Assembly (NCBI RefSeq): GCF_009192735.1
Contig: NZ_VTFU01000001.1
Coordinates: forward strand, 434,001 to 498,000
Direction: 5' to 3'
Length of the DNA: 64,000 bases
Source of the DNA: Arthrobacter gandavensis
GTDB lineage: Bacteria; Actinomycetota; Actinomycetes; Actinomycetales; Micrococcaceae
Shown: positions 11,290 through 21,568 of the stretch, one piece after another
How positions within the stretch are numbered: position 1 is the stretch's first letter
Layout: every line of letters starts with the position of its first letter
Made by a program: the position numbers and the translations under genes
The notes under the pieces: model-generated
The model's input: only the letters and a program-made list of their open reading frames with translations
Database searches by the model: none
Told to the model about the DNA's origin: nothing

Positions 11290-12690
11290 TCAGCGGTACC
11301 GGCGGGATCCGTGTGCCCGCTTCAGCGGCCTGGTGCGTGCTGCCTTCATCAGCGGGGTGTTCAGGCTGTCAATCTGCTCGTTGGCGTGGTCCTGGCTGCC
11401 GGCGCCCCCGCGGACCCAGTGCCGGGCCAGGTACAGCGCACCGCCGAGGGCCGTGAGCAGGAACCCGGTCACCAGCGCCGGAACGCTCAGGGACGGCAGC
11501 TGGCTTGCCGCGGCCAGGATCGCCAGGACGGGAATCACGGGACCAAGCGGCAGCCTGGCCCCGGTCCCGGGCCACCCGCGGAATCCCAGCACGGCGGCCG
11601 CAACGCTGACCACGATCATGGCCAGGATGGCGGCGACATTGGCAATGGAGACCACAAAGGTGGTGTCGTTGAGCAGGACCAGCACCACCGTGATGGCGGC
11701 CAGCAGCAGGACGCTGACGTAAGGATGGCCACTGCGGCTGTGCCGTCCCAGCGCCGGCGGAATATCGCCGCGCGCCACCATGCGCAGGATGATTTCCGAC
11801 GCGCCGAGGACGTTGGCATTCGCGCCGGAGAGCGTGGACAGGCAGGCGGCGAACGCCACCAGGAGTCCGCCCCAGGGACCCATGACGATTTCCGCTGCCT
11901 GCGATACGCCCGTGGCTGAGAAATTGGTGAGGCCGCTGGCCGTCATGGCCAGCACGGTCCCCAGATAGATCAGGCCGGAGACCAGCAGGGTCAGCAGGAT
12001 GGCGCGTGGAACGGTTTTGCGGGGGTTCTTTACCGACCCGGCCATGTTGGTGATGACGTTGAAGCCGGTGTAGGCGGTGAACAGCAGCGCGGCGGCGGAG
12101 AACACTCCGCCGGCGCCCTGGGGCAATGGACGGTCGAGGTCCGCCGGGCGCAGCTCGGTCAGGCCCCAGACGGCAAACAGGACCAGCAGGGCAAGCTTGA
12201 TGCCCACGATCCACGTTTCAGCCTTGGCCACCAGCGCCGTCGGGCCGAGATTCAGGGCCGTCACCAGTGCGGTGGCGGCGAGCGCCAACGCCAGGGTGCC
12301 AATCGCCGGAAGGAAATACTCGTGCAGGTAATCGCCGAAGGAGTCCACGAGGTACGCCACGATGGTGGCCCCGTTGAGGTAGAAGGCCCACATGACGATG
12401 AACCGCCAGAACGGGCTCAGGATGGTCCCGACCGGCCCGTAGCCGGATTCCCCGTCAGCGGCCCGGGTGGACACCACAATGAAGGACAGGGCGCACAGGG
12501 CCATCACGATGCCCGCAATGACGTAGCTCAGGACGGCTCCCGGCCCGGCAAGGTTTACTGCTGTGCCGGAGAGCGTAAAGACGCCGCCGCCCACAGTGGT
12601 CCCGACCCCGAAGGCCACGCAGGCCAGGAGGCCGATCTGCGGTGCGGCGGCGCTCGCCGGTCCGGATGTCGGTGACTGCGATTTTGCCAC
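11290..12690 (-). CDS. APC family amino acid permease
   Basis: The 466-residue protein has about twelve hydrophobic spans and the APC-superfamily entry motif GVGTTVGGGVFTLSG in span 1 (around residues 28-42). The substrate-site glycine-rich helix and ANVLGASEIILRMVARGDIPP, typical of APC transporters, are both present. It probably imports an amino acid by proton symport. The specificity cannot be read from the sequence. Translation starts at GTG 12690. The C-terminal tail is basic and cytoplasmic. It ends 4 bases from the convergent tam stop, and no terminator is visible in that gap. Confidence 0.88.
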   Translation of the reverse strand: MAKSQSPTSGPASAAAPQIGLLACVAFGVGTTVGGGVFTLSGTAVNLAGPGAVLSYVIAGIVMALCALSFIVVSTRAADGESGYGPVGTILSPFWRFIVMWAFYLNGATIVAYLVDSFGDYLHEYFLPAIGTLALALAATALVTALNLGPTALVAKAETWIVGIKLALLVLFAVWGLTELRPADLDRPLPQGAGGVFSAAALLFTAYTGFNVITNMAGSVKNPRKTVPRAILLTLLVSGLIYLGTVLAMTASGLTNFSATGVSQAAEIVMGPWGGLLVAFAACLSTLSGANANVLGASEIILRMVARGDIPPALGRHSRSGHPYVSVLLLAAITVVLVLLNDTTFVVSIANVAAILAMIVVSVAAAVLGFRGWPGTGARLPLGPVIPVLAILAAASQLPSLSVPALVTGFLLTALGGALYLARHWVRGGAGSQDHANEQIDSLNTPLMKAARTRPLKRAHGSRRYR

Positions 12691-12781
12691 GGGTCCACGC
12701 TCTCATCCGGTCCGAAGGCTCCCTTTGGAGCGTAAGTCCGTCAATGAGCGGGGGTCAACGAGGCGGCGGGCAAACGGCCTG

Positions 12782-13420
12782 CTACCAGCCGCGTTCCTTC
12801 CACTCCGGCAGGTGGGGCCGCTCGGCACCGAGCGTGGTGCCGCTGCCGTGCCCCGGGTGGACGACGGTGTCATCCGGCAGGTATTCGAACACACGTTCTA
12901 CTGTGTCCGCGTACAGGGACTCGAACCGCTCCGGGTCCTTCTGCGTGTTGCCCAGGCCCCCGGGAAAGAGGGAATCCCCGGTAAACAGGTGGGCCGGCCC
13001 GCTGGGGTCGCGGTAGAGCAGGGCCACTGAGCCGGGGGTGTGGCCGCGCAGCTTGATGGCCTCCAGATCGAAACCGTCGAAGGTGCCGATGTCCCCGTGA
13101 TCCAGCGGCACATCGGTGGGCATCTCGATGTCGGGGATGTCCTCGCTGCCGGCCGCGGTTTTGGCTCCGGTGGCCGCAACGGCGTCGGCGAGCGCCCGGA
13201 CATGGTCCCAGTGGCTGTGCGTGGTGACGATCAGCTGCACCTTGGCGGGCACGGCGGCATCCGCCGCGGCCTCGGCCAGGAGCTCTCGGATCGCGGGGAA
13301 ATCATCGGCGGCATCTATGAGCACCTGCGCCCCGGTGTCTTTGGCGGTAATGACGTAGACGTTGTTGTCCATGCTGCCCACGGACCGGCTGCGGATGGTG
13401 ACCTTCTCCAAATCAATCAT
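12782..13420 (-). CDS. MBL-fold metallo-hydrolase (glyoxalase II-like)
   Basis: The 212-residue metallo-beta-lactamase-fold enzyme has the metal motif THSHWDH (residues 67-73), a second ligand region GHTPGS near 129, TGDSLFPGG for the bridging Asp, and GHGSGT near the end. This pattern fits thioester or lactone hydrolases such as hydroxyacylglutathione hydrolase or bacillithiol/mycothiol-linked relatives. The actual thiol conjugate is unknown. I chose ATG 13420, seven bases after a TAGACT box (13433-13428), which gives a leaderless message. The 48-residue upstream extension is rejected. It is divergent from the ABC exporter. Confidence 0.85.
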   Translation of the reverse strand: MIDLEKVTIRSRSVGSMDNNVYVITAKDTGAQVLIDAADDFPAIRELLAEAAADAAVPAKVQLIVTTHSHWDHVRALADAVAATGAKTAAGSEDIPDIEMPTDVPLDHGDIGTFDGFDLEAIKLRGHTPGSVALLYRDPSGPAHLFTGDSLFPGGLGNTQKDPERFESLYADTVERVFEYLPDDTVVHPGHGSGTTLGAERPHLPEWKERGW

Positions 13421-13547
13421 GCCGGTAAGTCTAGTTCCGGGCGGCGGATGCGTACCCCCGGCCCCTGAGCAGGTATTGCCTGCCCCTGACAGGCGGCGTA
13501 CGTTCGGATGGTGCCGGTGCTGGAACCGGCCGCTCCGGGAGGAAAGC

Positions 13548-15281
13548 GTGCTCGTAAGGCTCATCCGGCAAAACCTGGCACCCTACCGGGGTGCGGTGGC
13601 CGCCGTCGTTATTCTGCAGTTTCTACAGACCGTGGCCACGCTGTATCTGCCCACCCTGAACGCTGACATCATTGACCGCGGCGTGGTGGTGGCCGACACC
13701 GGCGTCATCCTGGGCCTTGGCGGCTGGATGCTCGCGATCACCGCCGGGCAGGTCCTGTGCGCGGTGGCCGCCACCTACTTTGCCGCCCGCGTGGCCATGA
13801 GCGTGGGCCGGAACATCCGCGACAGCCTATTCACCACCGTCGAGTCCTTCTCCTCCCGGGAAGTCGGGGTTTTTGGCGCACCCTCCCTGATCACCCGCAC
13901 CACCAATGACGTGCAGCAGGTGCAGATGGCGCTGCTGATGACCTTCACGGTGATGGTGTCAGCTCCCATCATGGGCATCGGAGGCGTGGTCCTGGCGCTG
14001 AACCAGGATGTGCCGCTGTCCGGGATCCTGCTGCTGATCCTGCCGGTCCTGTTTGCGGTGATCGGCCTGGTGCTGCGCCGCCTGATTCCGCTGTTCCGGC
14101 GCGCCCAGAAACAGATCGACCGGGTGAATTCGGTGCTCCGCGAACAGATCATGGGGGTCGCCGTGATCCGGGCCTTCGTCCGCGAGCGGACCGAGGAGGC
14201 CCGCTTCGACACCGCCAACGCGGACCTGACCGGGACCCAGCTGCGGACCGCGCAGTACATGGCGCTGCTGTTCCCGGCCGCGATGCTCGTGGCAAACCTG
14301 GCCTCCGTGGCGGTGGTGTGGCTGGGCTCCTACCGCATCGACTCCGGGCAGATGCAGATCGGGGCGCTCACCGCGTTCATCGCCTACATCATGCAGATCC
14401 TGATGGCCGTCATGATGTCCATGTTCATGATCATGATGCTTCCCCGTGCCGCCGTCTGCGCCGAACGCATCTACGAGGTCCTGGACACCGAAAGCACGGT
14501 CCATGATGCCGAGGATGCGGTGCCGCTGGTGTACGACGGCGGCACCCTGGTGTTCGACGGCGTCGGCTACACCTATCCGGGGGCGGAGGCGCCGGTGCTG
14601 CACGGAATCTCGTTCACCGCGGAGTCGGGAAAGACCACGGCGATCATCGGATCCACGGGGGCCGGCAAATCCACCCTGCTGAACCTGGTGCCGCGGCTGC
14701 TCGATGCCACCACCGGCGGCATCAGCATTGACGGACAGGACATCGAAGGCGTCACGCTGCAGTCACTGCGCAGCGGCATCGGCCTCGTGCCGCAGAAGGC
14801 ATACCTGTTTGCCGGCACCATTGCCTCCAACCTGCGCTTCGGCAAACCCGATGCCACGGACGCGGAGCTGTGGGAAGCACTCGACATCGCCCAGGCCGCA
14901 GACTTTGTCCGCGCTTCCGAGGGAGTGCTGGAACACCGGGTGGAGCAGGGCGGCGGAAACTTCTCCGGCGGCCAGCGGCAGCGCCTGGCCATCGCCCGCG
15001 CGCTGGTGGTCCAGCCCTCCATCTACCTGTTCGATGACAGCTTCTCGGCGCTGGACTTCGCGACGGATTCCCGGCTCCGCGCCGCACTCAAACACCGCAC
15101 CCGCAATTCCACGGTGCTGATCGTCGCCCAGCGGGTCAACACCATTACCGACGCCGGACGGATCATCGTGCTGGAGGAAGGGCGGATCGCCGGACAGGGG
15201 ACACACACCGAACTGATGGATGCCTCACCCACCTACCGCGAAATAGTCGAATCCCAGCTCACCGCGGAGGAAGTCCAGTGA
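13548..15281 (+). CDS. ABC exporter half-transporter A (degenerate catalytic site)
   Basis: The 577-residue protein fuses a six-span transmembrane domain (about residues 10-310) to an ATPase domain. Walker A GSTGAGKST is near residue 369 and the signature FSGGQRQRLAIARAL near 471. The Walker B run YLFDDSFSALD carries Asp where the catalytic Glu is expected. Such a non-canonical half is characteristic of heterodimeric exporters of the TM287/288 and LmrCD type. Translation starts at GTG 13548 with GGGAGG five bases upstream. Its stop overlaps the start of the partner gene, so the two are translationally coupled. The substrate is unknown; drugs or lipids are usual for the class. Confidence 0.92.
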   Translation: MLVRLIRQNLAPYRGAVAAVVILQFLQTVATLYLPTLNADIIDRGVVVADTGVILGLGGWMLAITAGQVLCAVAATYFAARVAMSVGRNIRDSLFTTVESFSSREVGVFGAPSLITRTTNDVQQVQMALLMTFTVMVSAPIMGIGGVVLALNQDVPLSGILLLILPVLFAVIGLVLRRLIPLFRRAQKQIDRVNSVLREQIMGVAVIRAFVRERTEEARFDTANADLTGTQLRTAQYMALLFPAAMLVANLASVAVVWLGSYRIDSGQMQIGALTAFIAYIMQILMAVMMSMFMIMMLPRAAVCAERIYEVLDTESTVHDAEDAVPLVYDGGTLVFDGVGYTYPGAEAPVLHGISFTAESGKTTAIIGSTGAGKSTLLNLVPRLLDATTGGISIDGQDIEGVTLQSLRSGIGLVPQKAYLFAGTIASNLRFGKPDATDAELWEALDIAQAADFVRASEGVLEHRVEQGGGNFSGGQRQRLAIARALVVQPSIYLFDDSFSALDFATDSRLRAALKHRTRNSTVLIVAQRVNTITDAGRIIVLEEGRIAGQGTHTELMDASPTYREIVESQLTAEEVQ

Positions 15282-17275
15282 GCGCCCCGGCACGCGGGGG
15301 CCGCCCGCTGCGCGGTCCCGGCGCAGGCCACGGCGGCGGGCATGCACCGGCGGCAAAACCGCTGAACTTCCGGGCCAGCGTGAAGCGGATCCTCTCCCTC
15401 ATGGGCCCGGACCGGCTGCGGCTGGCACTGGTGATGGTGGCCGCCGTCGTTTCTGTGGCGCTCGCCGTCACTGCCCCGCGGATCCTGGGTGAAGCCACCA
15501 ACGTGATTTTCGACGGCGTGATTGGCGCCGGGCTGGAACCGGGAGTCAGCAAGGACGAGCAGGTCGCGGCACTGCGCAGCGCGGGGGAGAACCAGCTGGC
15601 CGACATGCTCGCTGCCATGAACGTGGTTCCCGGGGCCGGGGTGGACTTCGACCGGCTGCGGGTGCTGGTGCTGGGAGTGCTGGGCATCTACCTTGCGGCT
15701 TTCTTCTTCGGCTGGCTGCAGGCACGGGTGACGGCCCGGGTGGTCCAGAACGCCATGTACCGGCTGCGCAGAGACGTGGACGCCAAACTGTTCCGGCTGC
15801 CCATGTCCCACTTCCAGCGCGAATCACGGGGCGACGTGCTCAGCCGGGTCACCAATGACATCGACAACCTGGCACAGACCCTCTCCCAAACCCTCACCCA
15901 GATCATCACGTCGGTGCTGACCATCGTGGGGGTGCTGGGCATGATGCTGTGGCTCTCCCCGCTGCTGGCACTGATCGCCGTGGTCACGGTGCCGGTCTCC
16001 GCCGTCGTCACCGTCCTGATTGCCAAGCGCTCGCAGGTGCAGTTCATGCAGCAGTGGAAATCCACGGGTGAGGTGAACGGGTACATCGAGGAAATGTTCA
16101 GCGCCCAGGACGTGGTGAAGGCCTTCGGGCAGCAGGAGCGCGTGGTGGAGGGCTTCCGCCCGGCCAACGAGACCCTCTACCGCTCTTCCTTCAAGGCACA
16201 GTTCGTTTCCGGCGTCATCATGCCGACCATGCAGTTCATCTCGAACCTGAACTACGTGGCAGTTGCCGTGGTGGGAGGCATCCTGGTGGCCAACGGCCGC
16301 CTGTCGATCGGCGGCGTGCAGGCCTTCGTGCAGTACAGCCGCCAGTTCTCCCAGCCGCTGGGACAGATCGGCTCACTGATCAACATGCTGCAGTCCGGCG
16401 TCGCGTCAGCCGAACGTGTGTTCGAACTTTTGGATGACCCTGAGCAGGAACCCGATCCGGCGGAGCCGCTGACCCTGCCGGCTGTCCACGGGCGCGTGGC
16501 CTTTGAACACGTGGATTTCAGCTACTCGCCGGACGCACCGCTGATCCGGAATCTGTCCTTCGTGGCCGAACCCGGGCAGACAGTTGCCATTGTGGGTCCC
16601 ACGGGGGCGGGGAAGACCACACTGGTGAACCTGCTCATGCGGTTCTACGACATCGACGGCGGACGGATCAGCATCGACGGCGTCGATATTGCCCGGATGC
16701 GGAGGGACGACGTGCGCCGGAACATCGGCATGGTGCTCCAGGACGCCTGGCTCTTCGAAGGAACGATCCGGGAGAACCTTGCCTACGGCGCCCCCGGCGT
16801 GACCGACGAGCAGATCGTCGAAGCCGCCAGGGCAACGCACGTGGACCACTTTGTGCGCTCACTGCCGGAGGGGTATGACACCGTCCTGGGCAACGACGGC
16901 GGTTCACTCAGCCAGGGGCAGCGGCAGCTCATCACCATTGCCCGGGCCTGGCTGGCCAATCCGTCCATCCTCGTCCTGGACGAGGCGACCAGCTCGGTGG
17001 ACACCCGGACCGAGATCTCCATCCGGCTGGCCATGAGCGCCCTGCGGGAAGCCCGGACCAGTTTTGTCATCGCCCACCGGCTCTCCACCATCCGGGACGC
17101 CGACGTGATCCTGGTGGTGCGGAACGGAGAGATCGTGGAGCAGGGAACGCACGATGCGCTGCTGGACGCCGAGGGATTCTACGCGGAGCTGTACCGCTCC
17201 CAGTTTGCCGAACCCGCCGTTGCGGACGCGGATCCGGTGAATGACGCGGGGGAGGGGGCGGGCGCTCCGCTGTGA
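15278..17275 (+). CDS. ABC exporter half-transporter B (canonical Walker B)
   Basis: The 665-residue partner has six transmembrane spans and an ATPase domain. Walker A GPTGAGKTT is near residue 441, the signature LSQGQRQL near 544, and Walker B ILVLDEATSSVD carries the catalytic Glu. It therefore supplies the intact hydrolysis residue missing from the preceding half. A long extracytoplasmic or membrane-linker insertion (about residues 80-130) between spans 1 and 2 is typical of this half in actinobacteria. Translation starts at GTG 15278, overlapping the upstream stop (GTGA), with GAGGAAG before it. An acidic, Ala-rich tail ends the protein. The following GntR gene may regulate the pair. Confidence 0.92.
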   Translation: MSAPARGGRPLRGPGAGHGGGHAPAAKPLNFRASVKRILSLMGPDRLRLALVMVAAVVSVALAVTAPRILGEATNVIFDGVIGAGLEPGVSKDEQVAALRSAGENQLADMLAAMNVVPGAGVDFDRLRVLVLGVLGIYLAAFFFGWLQARVTARVVQNAMYRLRRDVDAKLFRLPMSHFQRESRGDVLSRVTNDIDNLAQTLSQTLTQIITSVLTIVGVLGMMLWLSPLLALIAVVTVPVSAVVTVLIAKRSQVQFMQQWKSTGEVNGYIEEMFSAQDVVKAFGQQERVVEGFRPANETLYRSSFKAQFVSGVIMPTMQFISNLNYVAVAVVGGILVANGRLSIGGVQAFVQYSRQFSQPLGQIGSLINMLQSGVASAERVFELLDDPEQEPDPAEPLTLPAVHGRVAFEHVDFSYSPDAPLIRNLSFVAEPGQTVAIVGPTGAGKTTLVNLLMRFYDIDGGRISIDGVDIARMRRDDVRRNIGMVLQDAWLFEGTIRENLAYGAPGVTDEQIVEAARATHVDHFVRSLPEGYDTVLGNDGGSLSQGQRQLITIARAWLANPSILVLDEATSSVDTRTEISIRLAMSALREARTSFVIAHRLSTIRDADVILVVRNGEIVEQGTHDALLDAEGFYAELYRSQFAEPAVADADPVNDAGEGAGAPL

Positions 17276-17403
17276 CCGGCCTCCCGGCGCCCGGCACGCC
17301 GGCGTGGCAAAATGGAACTGCAGCAGGTTGAACAGAACCCGCAGCACCAGCCCTGCCGCCGCAATCCCCGACGGCTCCAGCTCCTGAACATGAAGGCGGT
17401 CCC

Positions 17404-17781
17404 ATGAGCGACGACGTCCTGTCCTGGGTCCGTATCGACGGCGCAAGCACCGTTCCCCCTTTCGAGCAGCTGCGGGTCCAGATCCTCGACGCCGCCAATG
17501 ACGGACGCCTCGCCGTCGGAACCCGCCTTCCCCCGGTGCGCGCGCTCGCCGCCCGGCTGGGGCTGGCAGTCAACACCGTGGCACGGGCGTACCGCGAACT
17601 GGAACAGGCCGAAGTGGTCACAACGCGCTCGCGGGCGGGCACCGTCATCGCAGCTGCAGGGGATAACGGGCGCCGCAGGGTCGCCGAAGCCGCGGCTGTT
17701 TTCGCGGACTCGGTGCGTGCCAACGGGCTCGACCCGCAGGAGGCCGTGACGTATGTCGAGACAGCTCTTCGCCTGCGGTGA
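17404..17781 (+). CDS. GntR-family transcriptional regulator, YtrA type
   Basis: The 125-residue protein has a winged helix-turn-helix (about residues 17-85: PPFEQLRVQI...GTRLPPVRALAARLGLAVNTVARAYRELEQAEVV). Only a short helical C-terminal tail follows, rather than a ligand-binding domain. This is the YtrA subfamily, whose members usually control neighbouring ABC transporters. The exporter pair ends 128 bases upstream on the same strand, making it the likeliest target, though this is inferred. A LexA-type box for uvrA begins 11 bases after its stop. Confidence 0.88.
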   Translation: MSDDVLSWVRIDGASTVPPFEQLRVQILDAANDGRLAVGTRLPPVRALAARLGLAVNTVARAYRELEQAEVVTTRSRAGTVIAAAGDNGRRRVAEAAAVFADSVRANGLDPQEAVTYVETALRLR

Positions 17782-17792
17782 ACACTGCGGTG

Positions 17793-17808
17793 TCGAATAC
17801 ATCTTCGA
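17793..17808 (+). promoter_or_regulatory. LexA (SOS) operator upstream of uvrA
   Basis: TCGAATACATCTTCGA has perfect 5-bp palindromic arms (TCGAA/TTCGA) and differs at two positions from the actinobacterial SOS-box form TCGAACACATGTTCGA. It sits 14 bases before a TACAGT -10 box (17823-17828), covering the -35 region, a classical repressor position. It implies DNA-damage induction of uvrA. Confidence 0.75.
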
Positions 17809-17835
17809 ACCAAACGGTGAACTACAGTGGAAATT

Positions 17836-20754
17836 GTGTCTACAGCTACCTCTTTGATGGCCGATAGTGCCAACGAGCCGCACCGCGGCAACGATCTTTC
17901 CCGCCTGGTCGTCAAGGGCGCCCGGGAACACAACCTGCGCAACGTGGACCTGGATTTGCCGCGTGACGCGATGATTGTCTTCACCGGACTGTCGGGGTCC
18001 GGAAAGTCCTCCCTGGCCTTCGACACGATCTTCGCCGAGGGACAGCGCCGGTACGTCGAGTCGCTCTCCTCGTACGCCCGAATGTTCCTGGGGCAGGTGG
18101 ACAAACCGGACGTGGACTTTATTGAAGGTCTTTCCCCGGCAGTGTCCATTGACCAGAAGTCCACCTCCAAGAACCCGCGCTCCACCGTCGGAACCATTAC
18201 CGAGATCTACGACTACATGCGCCTGCTCTGGGCACGCGTGGGCACTCCGTACTGCCCGGTCTGCGGCGAGCCGGTTTCCCGGCAGACGCCGCAGCAGATC
18301 GTGGACCAGCTGCTCGAGCTGCCCGAGGGCACCCGGTTCCAGATCCTGGCGCCGGTCGTGCGCGGACGCAAGGGCGAATTCGTGGACCTCTTCCAAGAGC
18401 TCGCAGCCAAGGGCTATTCCCGCGCCAAGGTGGACGGCAAGCAGGTCCAGCTCTCCGATCCGCCGAAGCTTGGCAAGCAGTACAAGCACACCATCGAGGT
18501 GGTGGTTGACCGGCTGGTCGCGAAGGACGGCATCCGGCAGCGCCTGACCGACTCCGTGGAAACGGCCCTGGGCCTGGCCGACGGCCGGATCCTGGCCGAC
18601 TTCGTGGACGTGGACGAAAAGAGCCCCGACCGTGTCCGGCCGTTCTCCGAGCACCTCGCCTGCCCCAACGAACATCCGCTGGCCATCGACGAGATTGAGC
18701 CCCGGTCCTTCTCCTTCAACAACCCCTTTGGCGCATGCCCGGTCTGCACCGGCATCGGCAGCCGGCTGGAGGTTGACGAGGAGCTGGTGATTCCCAATCC
18801 GAACCTGAGCCTGGCAGCAGGGGCCGTGGCGCCGTGGGCGCTGGGCAATGCGACGCTGGAGTACTGGAACCGGCTGCTGGCCGGCCTGGCCAAGGACATG
18901 GGCTTCTCCATGGACGTGCCGTGGAAGAAGCTCCCGGCCAAGGCCCGCGAAGCCATCCTTAACGGCAAGGACCACAAGGTGGTCGTTCAGTACAAGAACC
19001 GTTTCGGCCGGGAACGCAAATACAGCACCGGCTTCGAAGGCGTCATCCAGTACATCCACCGCAAGCACCTGGAAACCGAGTCCGACAGCGCCCGGGACCG
19101 GTACGAGGAGTACATGCGGGAAACCCCGTGCCCCGAGTGCGGCGGAGCGCGGCTGAACCCGGCATCGCTGTCGGTGCTGATCAACGGAAAGAACATTGCG
19201 CAGGTGGCGGCCATGCCGCTGCGCGATGCCTCCGCGTTCCTCGGCGGACTGGACCTCACGGCACGGGAAGCACAGATCGGCGACCAGGTGCTGAAGGAAA
19301 TCCTGGCCCGCCTGACCTTCCTGCTCGACGTGGGCCTGGAATACCTTTCCCTGGAGCGGGCGGCAGCCACGCTGTCCGGAGGCGAGGCGCAGCGCATTCG
19401 CCTGGCCACCCAGATCGGCTCCGGTTTGGTGGGGGTGCTGTATGTCCTGGACGAACCATCCATCGGCCTGCACCAGAAGGACAACCGGCGCCTGATCGAC
19501 ACCCTGGCCCGGCTGCGCAACCTCGGCAACACCCTGATTGTGGTGGAGCACGATGAAGACACCATCCATGAAGCCGACTGGGTGGTGGACATCGGACCCG
19601 GTGCCGGCGAACGCGGCGGCGAAGTGGTGCACTCCGGCTCCCTGGAGGACCTGCTCACCAATGAACGGTCGCTGACCGGCGCGTACCTGTCCGGACGCCG
19701 CAAGATCGAGATCCCGGCCAAACGCCGCAAGGTGGACAAGTCCCGCCAGCTGAAGATCGTCGGTGCCAGGGAAAACAACCTGCGCAACATCGACGTGTCC
19801 ATTCCGCTGGGCGTCTTCACCGCCGTCACGGGGGTCAGCGGATCGGGGAAATCGACCCTGATCAACGACATCCTCTACAAGACGCTGGCCGCCAAGCTCA
19901 ACGGCGCCAAGCACGTGGCCGGCCGGCACCTGCGCATTGACGGCCTGGAGAACCTGGACAAGGTCATCCACGTGGACCAGAGCCCGATCGGGCGCACCCC
20001 GCGCTCCAACCCGGCCACCTACACCGGGGTATGGGACCACATCCGCAAGCTGTTCGCGGAGACCAATGAGTCAAAGGTCCGCGGTTACCTGCCGGGCCGC
20101 TTCTCCTTCAACGTCAAGGGCGGACGCTGCGAAGCATGCCACGGTGACGGCACGCTGAAGATCGAAATGAACTTCCTGCCGGACGTGTACGTGCCCTGCG
20201 AGGTGTGCCACGGCGGGCGGTTCAACCGCGAAACCCTTGAGGTGCACTACAAGGGCAAGAACATCGCCGAGGTTTTGGGCATGTCCATCGAGGAAGCCGC
20301 GGAGTTCTTTGCCGCGTTCTCCCCGATTGCCCGGCACCTGAACACACTGGTCGACGTCGGACTGGGCTATGTCCGGCTCGGCCAGCCGGCGACCACCCTC
20401 TCCGGCGGCGAGGCACAGCGCGTGAAGCTCGCCGCAGAGCTCCAGAAGCGGTCCAACGGCCGCAGCGTGTACGTCCTGGACGAGCCCACCACCGGGCTGC
20501 ACTTCGAGGACGTCCGCAAGCTGCTGCTGGTCCTGCAGGGACTGGTGGACAAGGGCAACACCGTCATCACCATCGAGCACAACCTGGACGTCATCAAGAG
20601 CGCCGACTGGATCATCGACATGGGTCCGGAAGGCGGAAACGGCGGCGGACAGGTGATCGCCACGGGAACACCGGAAAAGGTGGCAACCTCCGAGGTGAGC
20701 CACACCGGCAGGTTCCTGGCCGAGTTGTTCGAAAAGCAAAAGGGAGCGGCATAA
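17836..20754 (+). CDS. uvrA: UvrABC excinuclease subunit A
   Basis: This is the 972-residue damage-recognition ATPase of nucleotide excision repair. It has two ABC modules: [26 protein letters not shown] near residue 52 and GVSGSGKST near 670. Two ATPase signatures ([24 protein letters not shown]) and CxxC zinc modules ([16 protein letters not shown]...CEVCHGG) are also visible. Length is usual for actinobacterial UvrA. GTG 17836 is preferred as start, because it lies seven bases after the TACAGT -10 box and so gives a leaderless message. GTG 17827 falls inside that box. A LexA-type operator precedes it, and a strong terminator follows 42 bases after the stop. Confidence 0.97.
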   Translation: MSTATSLMADSANEPHRGNDLSRLVVKGAREHNLRNVDLDLPRDAMIVFTGLSGSGKSSLAFDTIFAEGQRRYVESLSSYARMFLGQVDKPDVDFIEGLSPAVSIDQKSTSKNPRSTVGTITEIYDYMRLLWARVGTPYCPVCGEPVSRQTPQQIVDQLLELPEGTRFQILAPVVRGRKGEFVDLFQELAAKGYSRAKVDGKQVQLSDPPKLGKQYKHTIEVVVDRLVAKDGIRQRLTDSVETALGLADGRILADFVDVDEKSPDRVRPFSEHLACPNEHPLAIDEIEPRSFSFNNPFGACPVCTGIGSRLEVDEELVIPNPNLSLAAGAVAPWALGNATLEYWNRLLAGLAKDMGFSMDVPWKKLPAKAREAILNGKDHKVVVQYKNRFGRERKYSTGFEGVIQYIHRKHLETESDSARDRYEEYMRETPCPECGGARLNPASLSVLINGKNIAQVAAMPLRDASAFLGGLDLTAREAQIGDQVLKEILARLTFLLDVGLEYLSLERAAATLSGGEAQRIRLATQIGSGLVGVLYVLDEPSIGLHQKDNRRLIDTLARLRNLGNTLIVVEHDEDTIHEADWVVDIGPGAGERGGEVVHSGSLEDLLTNERSLTGAYLSGRRKIEIPAKRRKVDKSRQLKIVGARENNLRNIDVSIPLGVFTAVTGVSGSGKSTLINDILYKTLAAKLNGAKHVAGRHLRIDGLENLDKVIHVDQSPIGRTPRSNPATYTGVWDHIRKLFAETNESKVRGYLPGRFSFNVKGGRCEACHGDGTLKIEMNFLPDVYVPCEVCHGGRFNRETLEVHYKGKNIAEVLGMSIEEAAEFFAAFSPIARHLNTLVDVGLGYVRLGQPATTLSGGEAQRVKLAAELQKRSNGRSVYVLDEPTTGLHFEDVRKLLLVLQGLVDKGNTVITIEHNLDVIKSADWIIDMGPEGGNGGGQVIATGTPEKVATSEVSHTGRFLAELFEKQKGAA

Positions 20755-20795
20755 GCCGCACCGGCACATAATCCCGTGCTTTGACGGGACGCAGC

Positions 20796-20831
20796 GGAAA
20801 AAGGTATTCCCTTCGGGGAATGCCTTTTTCC
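20796..20831 (+). terminator. Rho-independent terminator of uvrA
   Basis: A 16-bp stem (GGAAAAAGGTATTCCC, one G-U pair) closes a TTCG tetraloop and ends in TTTTTCC. It separates uvrA from the HAD gene. Confidence 0.9.
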
Positions 20832-20863
20832 GTACCCGGGTGCTGGTGTGGGAAACTGTCCCG

Positions 20864-21568
20864 GTGAAAGAATCCCGGCTCTTAGTGCTCTTTGACCTGG
20901 ACGGAACCCTTGTGGATCCGGCAGGCAGCATCACCGGCGGCATCAGTGCCGCCATCGCAGCGTGCGGCCTGCCCGTACCCCCGGAGGCAGACCTGCAGCG
21001 CATGGTCGGACCGGCGCTGATGACATCGCTGCGTGAAATTGCCGGTGTGCCGGAGGAACGCATCAGCGAGGTCGTGGCGCATTACCGCGCCGGATACCGG
21101 AAAACCGGAATGGCCGGCAGCCGGCCCTATCCGGGGATCAGGGAAACAATCGGCGCGCTGCGCGCCGGCGGCGCCACGGTGGCCGTTGCCACCCAGAAGC
21201 CCGAGCCGCTGGCCAACGAGCTGCTGCGGATACAGGAACTCGACGGGCTGTTCGACTCAGTGCACGGTTCGCCGGCCGATGAGCGGGCCGCCGCGGCACT
21301 GGACGGCAAAGCAACCATCATCCAGGCAGCCCTTGCCCGGCACTCCGGCGGGTATGACCGCGCCGTCATGGTGGGGGACCGCCGGCACGATGTCCACGGG
21401 GCCGCGGCCAACGGGCTGGACTGCATTGGCGTTTCCTGGGGGTTCGCCTCCGACGGTGAGCTGACAGCGGCCGGTGCGGCCGCTGTCGTCGGCTCCGCCG
21501 GAGAACTGCTGGCGGAGCTGCAAAGCTTCCGGGCGCAGGAAAGGGACTGCGCGCATGGGCGTTTATGA
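20864..21568 (+). CDS. HAD-superfamily hydrolase (phosphoglycolate phosphatase-like)
   Basis: The 234-residue HAD phosphatase has motif I FDLDGTLVDP near residue 8, motif II ATQKP near 102, and motif IV GDRRHDVHGA near 170. Its helical cap is the type found in Gph and PpaX phosphatases. The likely role is dephosphorylation of a small phosphorylated metabolite; the substrate is not assignable. GTG 20864 is the most plausible of three in-frame GTG codons (20840, 20846, 20864) because the protein core begins immediately after it. The upstream uvrA terminator means it needs its own promoter. Its 3' end overlaps the acyltransferase start by 14 bases. Confidence 0.85.
   Translation: MKESRLLVLFDLDGTLVDPAGSITGGISAAIAACGLPVPPEADLQRMVGPALMTSLREIAGVPEERISEVVAHYRAGYRKTGMAGSRPYPGIRETIGALRAGGATVAVATQKPEPLANELLRIQELDGLFDSVHGSPADERAAAALDGKATIIQAALARHSGGYDRAVMVGDRRHDVHGAAANGLDCIGVSWGFASDGELTAAGAAAVVGSAGELLAELQSFRAQERDCAHGRL

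Noticed and set aside
17179-20040. Long minus-strand open frame of 953 codons opposite uvrA
   Set aside because: It is a shadow of uvrA codon usage in GC-rich DNA. It is His/Gly/Gln-rich with no recognisable domain, and uvrA motifs are unambiguous.
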